NCBI RefSeq assembly: GCF_036345915.1
Contig: NZ_CP107785.1
Location: forward strand, 930,001 to 994,000
Length of the DNA stretch: 64,000 bases
Origin: Nocardia sp. NBC_00565
GTDB lineage: Bacteria; Actinomycetota; Actinomycetes; Mycobacteriales; Mycobacteriaceae
Direction of reading: 5' to 3'
Under the pieces are notes generated by a model, which was given only the letters and a program-made list of their open reading frames with translations, had not been told where the DNA came from and ran no database searches. Made by a program: the position numbers and the translations under genes. Positions within the stretch are counted from its first letter, which is position 1. Each line of letters starts with the position of its first letter. Shown piece after piece: positions 52,586-59,956 of this stretch.

Positions 52586-53173
52586 ATGGCAGACTCTCCG
52601 CGTCGCCCGGGTCGGCCGGTCGACACCAGCATCAACGAAAGGGCCTTGGCGGCAACGCGTGCGCTGCTTGTGGACAGCGGTTTCGAGGCGACGACGATCC
52701 AGGCGGTCGCGGCGCATTCCGGGGTACACGCCTCGGCCATCTACCGACGCTGGCCGTCGCGGATCGAGTTGATCGAGGAGGCCGCCTTCCCCGCGCCGCG
52801 GCCGATGAACGTCACGCCGACCGGTGATCTCCGCCGCGATCTGCGCCGGTTCATCCGCGGCTATGTAGCCGCCTTCAGCAAACCGGAAGCACGGGCGGCC
52901 GCGGCCGGCCTGCTCGCCCACCACCAGACATCGAGGGCCCCCGGACAGCCCGAGGGGTACCTCCGGGTATCGGCACGGCCGCAGTTCCACCAAATCCTGC
53001 GAGCAGCACCCGAGGACAGCGTCGATCCCGCGGTGGACCCCGACGACGTCTTCGACATGCTGATCGGCGGCATCTGGACGCGCATCGGGATTCTCACCGT
53101 CACCTCGCGACGTCGTCCCCTGGAAGCCATCGTGGAAATGACCGTCCGGATACTGCGCCCCTGCGGTGGTTAG
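52586..53173 (+). CDS. TetR-family regulator of the MDR/NTF2/SDR operon
   Basis: A 195-residue TetR protein. The HTH is at about residues 20-65: NERALAATRALLVDSGFEATTIQAVAAHSGVHASAIYRRWPSR. The C-terminal ligand domain is typical of the TetR_C_16/AcrR-like group. It is divergent from the MDR dehydrogenase across 168 bases with one conspicuous palindrome. Confidence 0.9.
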   Translation: MADSPRRPGRPVDTSINERALAATRALLVDSGFEATTIQAVAAHSGVHASAIYRRWPSRIELIEEAAFPAPRPMNVTPTGDLRRDLRRFIRGYVAAFSKPEARAAAAGLLAHHQTSRAPGQPEGYLRVSARPQFHQILRAAPEDSVDPAVDPDDVFDMLIGGIWTRIGILTVTSRRRPLEAIVEMTVRILRPCGG

Positions 53174-53196
53174 TTTCATACGTGACCAGCGGTGCC

Positions 53197-53332
53197 TCAG
53201 CGCATTTGGTCTCGCCACCGGATCATGTACTCGAGGTCGGTGAAGTCGTATCCCGCCTCCGTGGGATGAATCTCGGTGGTGAATAGGGCCACGATCGGCA
53301 GAATCCTGCGTACCACTGCGGTTTCGGGCGAG
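53197..53332 (-). pseudogene. Unidentified 3'-end gene remnant
   Basis: Minus-strand translation with no stop from about 53332 to TGA 53199-53197 reads ...ETAVVRRILPIVALFTTEIH, PTEAGYDFTDLEYMIRWRDQ, MR. Codon choice is GC-biased like real genes and the sequence has a protein-like pattern, but there is no start codon or upstream homologous part; at about 53333 the reading switches to the LysR remnant in another frame. I could not identify the family. Confidence 0.45.
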
Positions 53333-53533
53333 CTAGGTCGGCGGCGGGAGCTCGAACGACGCGATGAGATGGCCGATATCGCGGCGGCGGGAGTTGGCCG
53401 GCCACACGACCCAGGTGCGGCGCACCACGGGCTGGCCGACCAGCGGAGACCATGTCATGGTGGGAGGTAGCGGTTGCAGCCCGCTCTCCGGTGCGAGCGC
53501 AAACGCCTGCCGACCGAGCCGACTAGTGGGCCA
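53333..53533 (-). pseudogene. LysR C-terminal remnant
   Basis: The minus-strand frame ending TAG at 53335-53333 encodes about 60 residues, including LQPLPPTMTWSPLVGQPVVR and RTWVVWPANSRRRDIGHLIA, which is the classical C-terminal end of LysR regulators. An in-frame TGA at 53536-53534 and absence of any DNA-binding part upstream show that it is a leftover fragment. It lies divergent to the SDR gene at 53731, the usual LysR-SDR layout. Confidence 0.65.
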
Positions 53534-53730
53534 TCAGCCTAGCTTATGGCCCAGGTTGCTACTGCGCTGTTCGGCCGAGCCGGTCTGGCTCTTGCATCGG
53601 CATATGAATTGCTAATGACGGCCATAAGCTGTGCGCGCGGCGGTGTGTGCGGGGTTGGAATCAAATAAGCACCCGCCTTTGCTGATTGCGCTGTCAGGGT
53701 CCACAGATTCTCGTCAAGGAGGAAGGTCCG
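53534..53730. other. Short intergenic segment upstream of the SDR gene
   Basis: It contains the AAGGAGG ribosome site at about 53717-53723 for the next gene. No further gene or clear repeat; an uncertain stretch with slightly lower GC near 53560-53680. Confidence 0.4.
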
Positions 53731-54471
53731 ATGGCAGACACTCTGGAAAACTCGACCGCATTGGTCACCGGTGCCACCGCCGGAATCGGCCGCGCGATCG
53801 CGCGGCAACTCGCCGGGCTCGGCGCGGAGGTCGTGGTGCACGGGCGCAGCGCCGACCGCGGCGCCGCCGTGGTGCAGGAGATTCACAGCGCAGGAGGTAA
53901 GGCACGCTTCGTCGCGGCCGACCTCGCCGATGCCGACGACGTGCGCCGGCTCGCCGTTGAGGCGGGCGCGGTCGACATCCTGATCAACAACGCCGGCATC
54001 TATAGGTTCGGCGCGACCGCCGACACCGACGATGCGTTCTTCGACGAGCACGTCTACGTCAACCTGCGCGCCCCCTACATCCTGGTGCAGCAGCTGGTAC
54101 CGGGCATGGCCGAGCGGGGCAACGGCGCTGTCGTGAATCTCAGCACGATCGCCGCCGCCATCCCCGCCCGGCAAGGTGGCATCTATGGCGCCACCAAGGC
54201 CGGCATCGAGTTGCTGACCCGTGTCTGGGCCGACGAGTTCGGCCGGTCGGGGGTGCGCGTTAATGCGGTGCAAGCCGGGCCGACCGAAACCCCCGGAACC
54301 GCGGTCACCCCCGGGCTGACCGATGGTCTGGGCGCCCTCACCGCCCTGGGGCGGGCCGCGACCGCCGACGAAATCGCCAATGCGGTCACGTTTTTGGCTT
54401 CTCCGGCCGCCGGCTACATCAATGGCGCGATCCTGCAGGCCACCGGCGGACAACTGGCGATCGCCCCGTAG
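53731..54471 (+). CDS. Short-chain dehydrogenase/reductase
   Basis: A 246-residue classical [18 protein letters not shown] (about residues 13-27), HGRSADRG favouring [14 protein letters not shown], Ser in [11 protein letters not shown], Tyr-x3-Lys in YGATKAG and the C-terminal [17 protein letters not shown] of FabG-like members. ATG 53731 has AAGGAGGAAGG upstream. The probable former regulator is the decayed lysR fragment divergent to it. Confidence 0.9.
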   Translation: MADTLENSTALVTGATAGIGRAIARQLAGLGAEVVVHGRSADRGAAVVQEIHSAGGKARFVAADLADADDVRRLAVEAGAVDILINNAGIYRFGATADTDDAFFDEHVYVNLRAPYILVQQLVPGMAERGNGAVVNLSTIAAAIPARQGGIYGATKAGIELLTRVWADEFGRSGVRVNAVQAGPTETPGTAVTPGLTDGLGALTALGRAATADEIANAVTFLASPAAGYINGAILQATGGQLAIAP

Positions 54472-54637
54472 CGCCAGGCCAGGTCGACCGGCAACAGGAC
54501 GCGCGATATGGCAAGGCGGGACTTCGAGTGACACCCGAGGTGCGACGCACCAATGGCAGACAAGCGCACCGACAGCAGCGAAGTCCCCAACCGGCTGGCC
54601 GTCATCGGCGGGCCGCGAATCTGTCGGTGGCTGGGCT

Positions 54638-54643
54638 TAGGCT
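54638..54643 (+). promoter_or_regulatory. Candidate -10 box of uvrB
   Basis: TAGGCT ends 7 bases before ATG 54651, same hexamer as at pyk. Confidence 0.45.
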
Positions 54644-54650
54644 GGTGAGC

Positions 54651-56834
54651 ATGGCATTCGCAACCGAAATCCCGGCGGAAGGCTACGAGGACCGGGGCAC
54701 CCCGCTGGCGCATTCGGAGTTCCGGCCGGTCGGGGAGATCGAGCGGGCCGATGGGCAGTTCCAGGTCGTCAGCGAACACCGGCCCGCCGGTGATCAGCCC
54801 GCGGCCATCGCCGAACTCGAGCGCCGGATTACGGCGGGCGAGCGCGATGTGGTGCTGCTCGGCGCGACCGGCACCGGGAAGTCGGCGACCACCGCATGGC
54901 TGATCGAGCGGCTGCAGCGCCCGACGCTGGTGATGGCGCCGAACAAGACTCTCGCCGCGCAGTTGGCCAATGAGCTGCGAGAGATGTTGCCCAACAACTC
55001 CGTCGAGTACTTCGTCTCGTACTACGACTACTACCAGCCCGAGGCGTACATCGCGCAGACCGATACCTATATCGAGAAGGACAGCTCGATCAACGACGAT
55101 GTCGAGCGGCTGCGGCATTCGGCCACGTCGAGCCTGCTCTCGCGCCGCGATGTCGTGGTGGTGGCGTCGGTGTCGTGCATCTACGGTCTCGGCACGCCAC
55201 AGTCGTATCTGGATCGGTCGGTGCAACTGGAGGTCGGCACCGAGATCGATCGCGACGCGTTCCTGCGGCTGCTGGTCGACGTGCAGTACACCCGCAACGA
55301 CATGTCCTTCACCCGCGGCTCGTTCCGGGTGCGCGGCGACACCGTCGAGATCATTCCGTCCTATGAGGAACTCGCGGTGCGCATCGAGTTCTTCGGTGAC
55401 GAGATCGAGGCGCTGTACTACCTGCATCCGCTGACCGGCGATGTGGTGCGGCAGGTCGATACCGTCCGGATCTTTCCGGCGACGCACTACGTGGCGGGTC
55501 CGGAGCGGATGGAGCGCGCGGTCGTCGATATCGAGAAGGAACTCGAGCAGCGGCTGGCCGAGCTGGAACGCCAGGGCAAGCTGCTGGAGGCACAGCGGCT
55601 GCGGATGCGCACGCAGTACGACCTCGAGATGATCCGCCAGGTCGGATTCTGCTCGGGTATCGAGAACTATTCGCGCCATATCGACGGTCGCCCGGCGGGT
55701 TCCGCGCCCGCGACGCTGCTGGACTACTTCCCGGAGGACTTCCTGCTCGTCATCGACGAGTCGCATGTCACCGTTCCGCAGATCGGCGGCATGTACGAGG
55801 GCGATATGTCGCGCAAGCGCAATCTGGTCGAATACGGCTTTCGGTTGCCCTCGGCCGTCGACAACCGGCCGCTCACCTGGGAGGAGTTCGCCGAGCGGAT
55901 CGGGCAGGCGGTCTATCTGTCGGCTACCCCGGGTCCCTACGAACTCGGCCAGGCCGGTGGCGAGGTCGTCGAACAGGTGATCCGGCCGACGGGTCTGGTC
56001 GATCCGCAGGTGGTGGTCAAGCCGACCAAGGGCCAGATCGACGATCTGCTGCACGAGATCCGGCAGCGCACCGAGCGGGACGAGCGGGTGCTCGTCACCA
56101 CGCTGACCAAGAAGATGGCCGAGGACCTCACCGATTATCTGCTCGGGCTCGGTGTCCGGGTGCGATACCTGCATTCGGAGATCGATACGCTGCGCCGGGT
56201 CGAGCTGCTGCGTCAGCTGCGGCTCGGCGAATACGACGTGCTGGTCGGCATCAACCTGCTCCGTGAGGGGCTCGACCTGCCCGAGGTGTCGTTGGTGGCG
56301 ATCCTGGACGCGGACAAGGAAGGGTTCCTGCGCAGCAGCACCAGCCTCATCCAGACCATCGGCCGCGCGGCGCGCAACGTCTCCGGCGAAGTGCACATGT
56401 ACGCGGACAAGATCACCGACTCGATGCGGCACGCCATCGATGAGACCGACCGCCGCCGGGCCAAGCAGGTCGCCTACAACGAATCGATGGGCCTGGACCC
56501 GCAGCCGTTGCGGAAGAAGATCGCCGACATCCTGGATCAGGTGTATCAGGAGGCCGATGACAGTGAGGTCGCCGTCGGCGGTTCGGGCCGCAATGCCAGC
56601 CGCGGCCGCCGAGCCCAGGGCGAGCCGGGACGGGCGGTGAGCGCGGGGGTGTACGAGGGCCGCGATATCAAGTCGATGCCGCGGGCCGAATTGGCGGATC
56701 TGGTGAAGGAACTCACCGCGCAGATGATGAACGCGGCGCGCGAACTGCAGTTCGAGTTGGCGGGACGGCTGCGCGACGAGATCGCGGACCTGAAGAAGGA
56801 ACTGCGCGGGATGGACGCCGCGGGGTTGAGTTGA
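54651..56834 (+). CDS. uvrB: Excinuclease ABC subunit B
   Basis: The damage-verification helicase of nucleotide excision repair; it loads from UvrA2 and recruits UvrC. 727 residues. Walker A G71-ATGTGKS, beta-hairpin region [25 protein letters not shown]-like motif [13 protein letters not shown], motif VI region QTIGRAARN, and the C-terminal UVR domain (about 685-725, [38 protein letters not shown]). GTG 54645 is an alternative start. uvrB downstream of coaE/DUF402 is the conserved order, here interrupted by accessory genes. Confidence 0.98.
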   Translation: MAFATEIPAEGYEDRGTPLAHSEFRPVGEIERADGQFQVVSEHRPAGDQPAAIAELERRITAGERDVVLLGATGTGKSATTAWLIERLQRPTLVMAPNKTLAAQLANELREMLPNNSVEYFVSYYDYYQPEAYIAQTDTYIEKDSSINDDVERLRHSATSSLLSRRDVVVVASVSCIYGLGTPQSYLDRSVQLEVGTEIDRDAFLRLLVDVQYTRNDMSFTRGSFRVRGDTVEIIPSYEELAVRIEFFGDEIEALYYLHPLTGDVVRQVDTVRIFPATHYVAGPERMERAVVDIEKELEQRLAELERQGKLLEAQRLRMRTQYDLEMIRQVGFCSGIENYSRHIDGRPAGSAPATLLDYFPEDFLLVIDESHVTVPQIGGMYEGDMSRKRNLVEYGFRLPSAVDNRPLTWEEFAERIGQAVYLSATPGPYELGQAGGEVVEQVIRPTGLVDPQVVVKPTKGQIDDLLHEIRQRTERDERVLVTTLTKKMAEDLTDYLLGLGVRVRYLHSEIDTLRRVELLRQLRLGEYDVLVGINLLREGLDLPEVSLVAILDADKEGFLRSSTSLIQTIGRAARNVSGEVHMYADKITDSMRHAIDETDRRRAKQVAYNESMGLDPQPLRKKIADILDQVYQEADDSEVAVGGSGRNASRGRRAQGEPGRAVSAGVYEGRDIKSMPRAELADLVKELTAQMMNAARELQFELAGRLRDEIADLKKELRGMDAAGLS

Positions 56835-56836
56835 GC

Positions 56837-56879
56837 GGCGGCGTCGTTCGACGCCGCCTGGCTCGAGGCGGGGCGAGCC
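56837..56879. terminator. Double hairpin between uvrB and the VOC gene
   Basis: GGCGGCGTCG/CGACGCCGCC (56837-56846 / 56849-56858) and GGCTCG/CGAGCC (56860-56865 / 56874-56879) lie between the convergent genes. Confidence 0.6.
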
Positions 56880-56881
56880 CG

Positions 56882-57367
56882 TCAGCTTTGGGTGGCCAGC
56901 CATTCGTTGACGCGGCGCTCGGCCTCTTCCCGGGAGACGTTCTCCACCTTGGTCAGGACCGCCCAGCGGTGGCCGAAGGGGTCGATCACGACGCCGAAGC
57001 GGTCGCCGGTGACGAAGGTCTGCGGCTCCTCCGCACTGCGGGCGCCGTTCGCGATGGCGCGCTCGATGACCGCGTCGACATCGGGGCAGTAGTGCACGAT
57101 CGAGGTGTGCACCCATTCGCCGTTCGGGGCGAGGACATTGTTGTCCGGGATGGGCATGCCCATCTGCAGGGTCGAGTCGCCGATCTTCAGCTCGGCGTGC
57201 GCAGGCTGGCCGTCCGGGAGGTCGTTGCGGCTGATCACCTCGGCGCCGAAAACGTTGGTGTAGAACTCGATTGCCTTGTTGCCGTCGGGGACGGCGAGGA
57301 AGCAAGTGATGGAGTGGTAACCTTCGGCGATCGGGTTCACGGTTTCGGTATTCGTTGTTTCGCTCAT
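56882..57367 (-). CDS. VOC family protein (PhnB/glyoxalase-like)
   Basis: A 161-residue protein with the two beta-alpha-beta-beta-beta modules of vicinal-oxygen-chelate proteins; IEFYTNVFGAEVI, HAELKIGDSTLQMG and RFGVVIDPFGHRWAV mark the repeat ends. PhnB-like members often act as isomerase/dioxygenase relatives or are of unknown function. Divergent from an AraC regulator 53 bases away, which probably controls it. Confidence 0.88.
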   Translation of the reverse strand: MSETTNTETVNPIAEGYHSITCFLAVPDGNKAIEFYTNVFGAEVISRNDLPDGQPAHAELKIGDSTLQMGMPIPDNNVLAPNGEWVHTSIVHYCPDVDAVIERAIANGARSAEEPQTFVTGDRFGVVIDPFGHRWAVLTKVENVSREEAERRVNEWLATQS

Positions 57368-57420
57368 GCCGATAAGCCTCGTCGATCAGATCGCGGGGGT
57401 CTTGTAAGAAAGCGACAGCG

Positions 57421-58296
57421 GTGAATGAGCACGTGCCGGTTCCGGTGCCCGCACCCGATGATGTGAAGGGCATCCTGCATCCGGACGAGCAGGCCAGGCA
57501 TCGGTCGTTGGCACGCTTGTCCGCCGGGCCCGAGGCAGGGCGGTTCGTGGACTGGTATTGGTCGGTGCGCTGGGATCTACGGGGGCGGCCGCCGTATTAC
57601 GCCGAGGTGCTGCCATATCCGTGTGTGAACGTCACCTTCGAACGCACCGAGACCCGCACCGGTGGTTTCGTCAACGGCGTGTGCACGACGAAGTTCGTCC
57701 GCGAACTCAGTGGGGCGGGGGAGACCTTCGGGGTGCGTTTCCGCGCGGGCGGGTTCGGCGCGTTCACCGGGCTCGATGTCGGTGCGTTTCGCGACACCGC
57801 GGTGGAACTCAGCGCGGTGCTGCCCGAGGCCGCCGACCTGACCGAGCGCGTGCTCGCCGCGCCCTCGGATGTCCAGCGCCGCAGCATTGTCGAGGATTTC
57901 CTGGTCGGCCGACCGGCCGTCGAGGATCCCAACTATCGGCTGGTGCTGCGCATCGTCGCCGCCATGGCACAGGATCAGGAACTGACCAGAGTCGATCAGC
58001 TCACCGACCGGTTCGACATCCCGATCCGCACCCTGCAGCGGATGTTCCGCCGCTATATCGGCGCCGGACCGAAATGGGTGCTGCGCCGATACCGGCTCCA
58101 GGACGGCGCGGATCTGCTGGCGCGCGGCCGCATCGAAGATCTGGCGGCGCTCGCGGCCGAGTTGGGTTATTTCGATCAAGCGCACTTCTCCCGCGAGTTC
58201 ACCGCGGAGGTCGGAATGGCGCCACTGGAATACGCCAAGAATTCGCTACGCTCCCGCAACGAGGTCACTTCGAAGGTTATTCCGACCACAATGTAG
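57421..58296 (+). CDS. AraC-family regulator
   Basis: A 291-residue regulator. The N-terminal domain (about 10-170; FVDWYWSVRWDL, YPCVNVTFE) is of the DUF6597 sensor type found in AraC proteins, and the double HTH (about 180-275) contains LTDRFDIPIRTLQRMFRRYIGAGPKWVLRRYRLQ and LAAELGYFDQAHFSREFTAEVGMAP. Divergent to the VOC gene and upstream of a DoxX-like membrane protein, both possible targets. Confidence 0.9.
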   Translation: MNEHVPVPVPAPDDVKGILHPDEQARHRSLARLSAGPEAGRFVDWYWSVRWDLRGRPPYYAEVLPYPCVNVTFERTETRTGGFVNGVCTTKFVRELSGAGETFGVRFRAGGFGAFTGLDVGAFRDTAVELSAVLPEAADLTERVLAAPSDVQRRSIVEDFLVGRPAVEDPNYRLVLRIVAAMAQDQELTRVDQLTDRFDIPIRTLQRMFRRYIGAGPKWVLRRYRLQDGADLLARGRIEDLAALAAELGYFDQAHFSREFTAEVGMAPLEYAKNSLRSRNEVTSKVIPTTM

Positions 58297-58378
58297 TTAC
58301 TGGACCGATCGCGTTCGACCAGCCCAGTGTGGGTCGGAAATATGGCCGTCCCGCATCAGCAAAATGAGGGAGTTGGAC

Positions 58379-58795
58379 ATGGATGTCGTGGTGTTGATCG
58401 GACGAGTGCTTTTCGTCGTGTTGTTCTTGAGTTCGGCCGTCGGGCACTTCACGCAGACCGAGGCGATGGCGGGCTACACCCAGAGTCGCGGTGTCCCGCA
58501 GCCGAAGGCGGCGGTGCTGGTCTCGGGTGCGCTGCTCGGGCTGGGTGGGCTCAGCGTGCTGCTCGGTGTGTGGGCGGATCTGGGGTCGCTGCTGCTGGTG
58601 GTCCTGATGCTGTCGACGGCGTTTCTGATGCACCAGTTCTGGCGGGAGACCGATCCGCAGGCCAAACAGGGCGAGATGATCCATTTCAACAAGGATCTCG
58701 CACTCGCCGGTGCGTCATTGATGTTGTTCGCGTTCTTCGCCCATGTCGACGAACTCGGATTGACCATCACCGGACCGCTTTTCACCGGTCTGTAG
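58379..58795 (+). CDS. DoxX-family membrane protein
   Basis: A 138-residue four-helix membrane protein. Helices at about 3-22, 45-65, 70-90 and 108-128; LIGRVLFVVLFLSSAVGHF and MAGYTQSRGVPQPKAAVLVSGALLGLGGLSVLLG fit the DoxX pattern. ATG 58379 has GAGGGAG upstream; ATG 58364 adds five residues. Family members have varied redox or membrane-stress roles. Confidence 0.85.
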   Translation: MDVVVLIGRVLFVVLFLSSAVGHFTQTEAMAGYTQSRGVPQPKAAVLVSGALLGLGGLSVLLGVWADLGSLLLVVLMLSTAFLMHQFWRETDPQAKQGEMIHFNKDLALAGASLMLFAFFAHVDELGLTITGPLFTGL

Positions 58796-59268
58796 ATCCG
58801 ATCGTGTTCGATGTCGATCGCGCCGATATCGGGAGTCCCAATGGCGTGGTGGGCATTTTCCGGGCAAACCGAGCCCCATCACGGTAACTGCGGAACCGGA
58901 TGGATGGCGTCGGCCCGGCCTGGTACGTTCTTCGCGCACCAGGTCGGGCCGGCGTTCCCGCCGGGTAACGGCAATGTTCGGCATATGTGATGAATATCCC
59001 AGGGGGACAAGAACGTTCGCTCCGGTTGTGATGGATCACAAGTCGCGGATCCCGAAATTAGATCCGCCCAGGTCGCAAAGGCCCTTCCGGCATTCGCCAG
59101 GTGAACCGGCTTCGGTAAACCCGGAACTCCCGAGTGTGATGTGTTGCGATTTCTGTTATTTCCGGCGGATTTGCCGCTAGGGTCGACCCCAGTCGCCGCG
59201 CTGGTGCCACGACTCCACCAGTGGCACCGGTTCAGGCACCCGACCACCAGAATGTTGGAGGAGAGACC
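58796..59268. other. Intergenic region upstream of usp and its micro-ORFs
   Basis: No gene seen. It contains a 16-bp palindrome TTGTGAT GG ATCACAA at 59026-59041, a candidate -10 TAGGGT at about 59180-59185, and the GGAGGAGAG ribosome site just before 59269. The usp message would have a long (about 240 base) leader. Confidence 0.5.
59026..59041 (+). promoter_or_regulatory. Palindrome TTGTGATGGATCACAA
   Basis: Perfect 7-bp arms around two bases. It resembles a CRP-type site, but the TGTGA/TCACA half sites are spaced by 4 instead of the canonical 6 bases, so the regulator is uncertain. Confidence 0.35.
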
Positions 59269-59355
59269 GTGAGGGAGCGAAGCGAGCGAGCCGAGGGCAC
59301 AGCGCCCCAGGCGGGCATGCCGGAGCCGAGCGTCAGCGAGGTGCAGGCACCGTGA
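59269..59355 (+). CDS. Micro-ORF 1 (28 aa) in the first copy of an 83-bp tandem repeat
   Basis: GTG 59269 follows a strong GGAGGAGAG at 59257-59265 and reads VRERSERAEGTAPQAGMPEP then SVSEVQAP, ending TGA at 59353-59355. That stop overlaps the GTG (59352) of the next micro-ORF by one base-shift (GTGA). The frame is Glu/Ala/Pro-rich and hydrophilic. Confidence 0.5.
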   Translation: MRERSERAEGTAPQAGMPEPSVSEVQAP

Positions 59356-59434
59356 GGGAGCGAAGCGAGCGAGCCAAGGGCACAGCGCCCCAGGCGGGCA
59401 TGCCGGAGCCGAGCGTCAGCGAGGTGCAGGCATG
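59269..59434 (+). repeat. Tandem duplication of an 83-bp unit
   Basis: Unit 1 from 59269 and unit 2 from 59352 are identical over about 80 bases except G59293 versus A59376. The unit contains GAGCGAAGCGAGCGAGC, a GGGCAC..GCGCCC hairpin-like stretch and an ending GAGGTGCAGGCA. Near-identity means either recent duplication or concerted maintenance. Confidence 0.9.
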
Positions 59435-59435
59435 A
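59352..59435 (+). CDS. Micro-ORF 2 (27 aa) coupled to usp
   Basis: GTG 59352 reads VRERSERAKGTAPQAGMPEP then SVSEVQA and ends at TGA 59433-59435, overlapping the usp ATG (59432) as ATGA. It differs from micro-ORF 1 by one residue (Glu to Lys) plus the missing terminal Pro. Translation of usp probably depends on ribosomes finishing this frame. Confidence 0.5.
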   Translation: MRERSERAKGTAPQAGMPEPSVSEVQA

Positions 59436-59884
59436 CCGCCTACCGGACCATTGTCGTCGGTACCGATGGCTCGGACTCGTCGTATGTCGCCGTCGAAAAG
59501 GCCGCGTCGCTGGCCGCGGCCGCTGGCGCGACCCTGGTCGTGGCCTGCGCGTACTACCCGACCGACGATCGCGACGTGGCCGCTGCCGCCGATGTGCTCA
59601 AGGACGAGGCCTACCAGGTGCGCGGCTCCGCGCCGACCAACGAGATCCTGCGCACCGCCCGGGACCGGGCGACCGCGGAGGGAGCCGAGGAGATCGTCGA
59701 GCGGGCGATCGTCGGTGAGCCCGTCGAGTCGCTGCTGGCGCTCGTCAAGGAGGTCGAGGCCGATCTGCTGGTCGTCGGTAACCGCGGGCTGAACACCCTG
59801 GCCGGGCGACTGCTCGGCTCGGTCCCTTCGGACGTCGCACGCAAGTCGCGTTCGGATGTGCTGATCGTGCACACCGTCAGGTAA
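59432..59884 (+). CDS. Universal stress protein A family
   Basis: A 150-residue USP. The ATP-binding type motif G-x2-G-x9-G-S is present as GNRGLNTLAGRLLGS near residues 112-126, and the N terminus IVVGTDGSDSSYVAVEKAASLA supplies the other nucleotide contacts. It corresponds in position to M. tuberculosis Rv1636, reported to bind cAMP. The ATG overlaps the stop of micro-ORF 2. Confidence 0.93.
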   Translation: MTAYRTIVVGTDGSDSSYVAVEKAASLAAAAGATLVVACAYYPTDDRDVAAAADVLKDEAYQVRGSAPTNEILRTARDRATAEGAEEIVERAIVGEPVESLLALVKEVEADLLVVGNRGLNTLAGRLLGSVPSDVARKSRSDVLIVHTVR

Positions 59885-59894
59885 GCAAGCCAGT

Positions 59895-59940
59895 ACGACA
59901 GCCGCACATTCCGCCGAGAAGGGGAATGTGCGGCTGTCGT
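59895..59940. terminator. 18-bp hairpin with T-rich tail after usp
   Basis: Arms 59895-59912 and 59923-59940 pair perfectly with a 10-base loop, followed by TGTTTTG: the nearest to a classical intrinsic terminator in the window. It also ends the convergent helicase gene. Confidence 0.85.
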
Positions 59941-59956
59941 TGTTTTGCGCGAATGA

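Noticed and set aside
59269..59434. CRISPR array
   Set aside because: Only two direct copies without spacers; the unit is coding in phase with the downstream gene.
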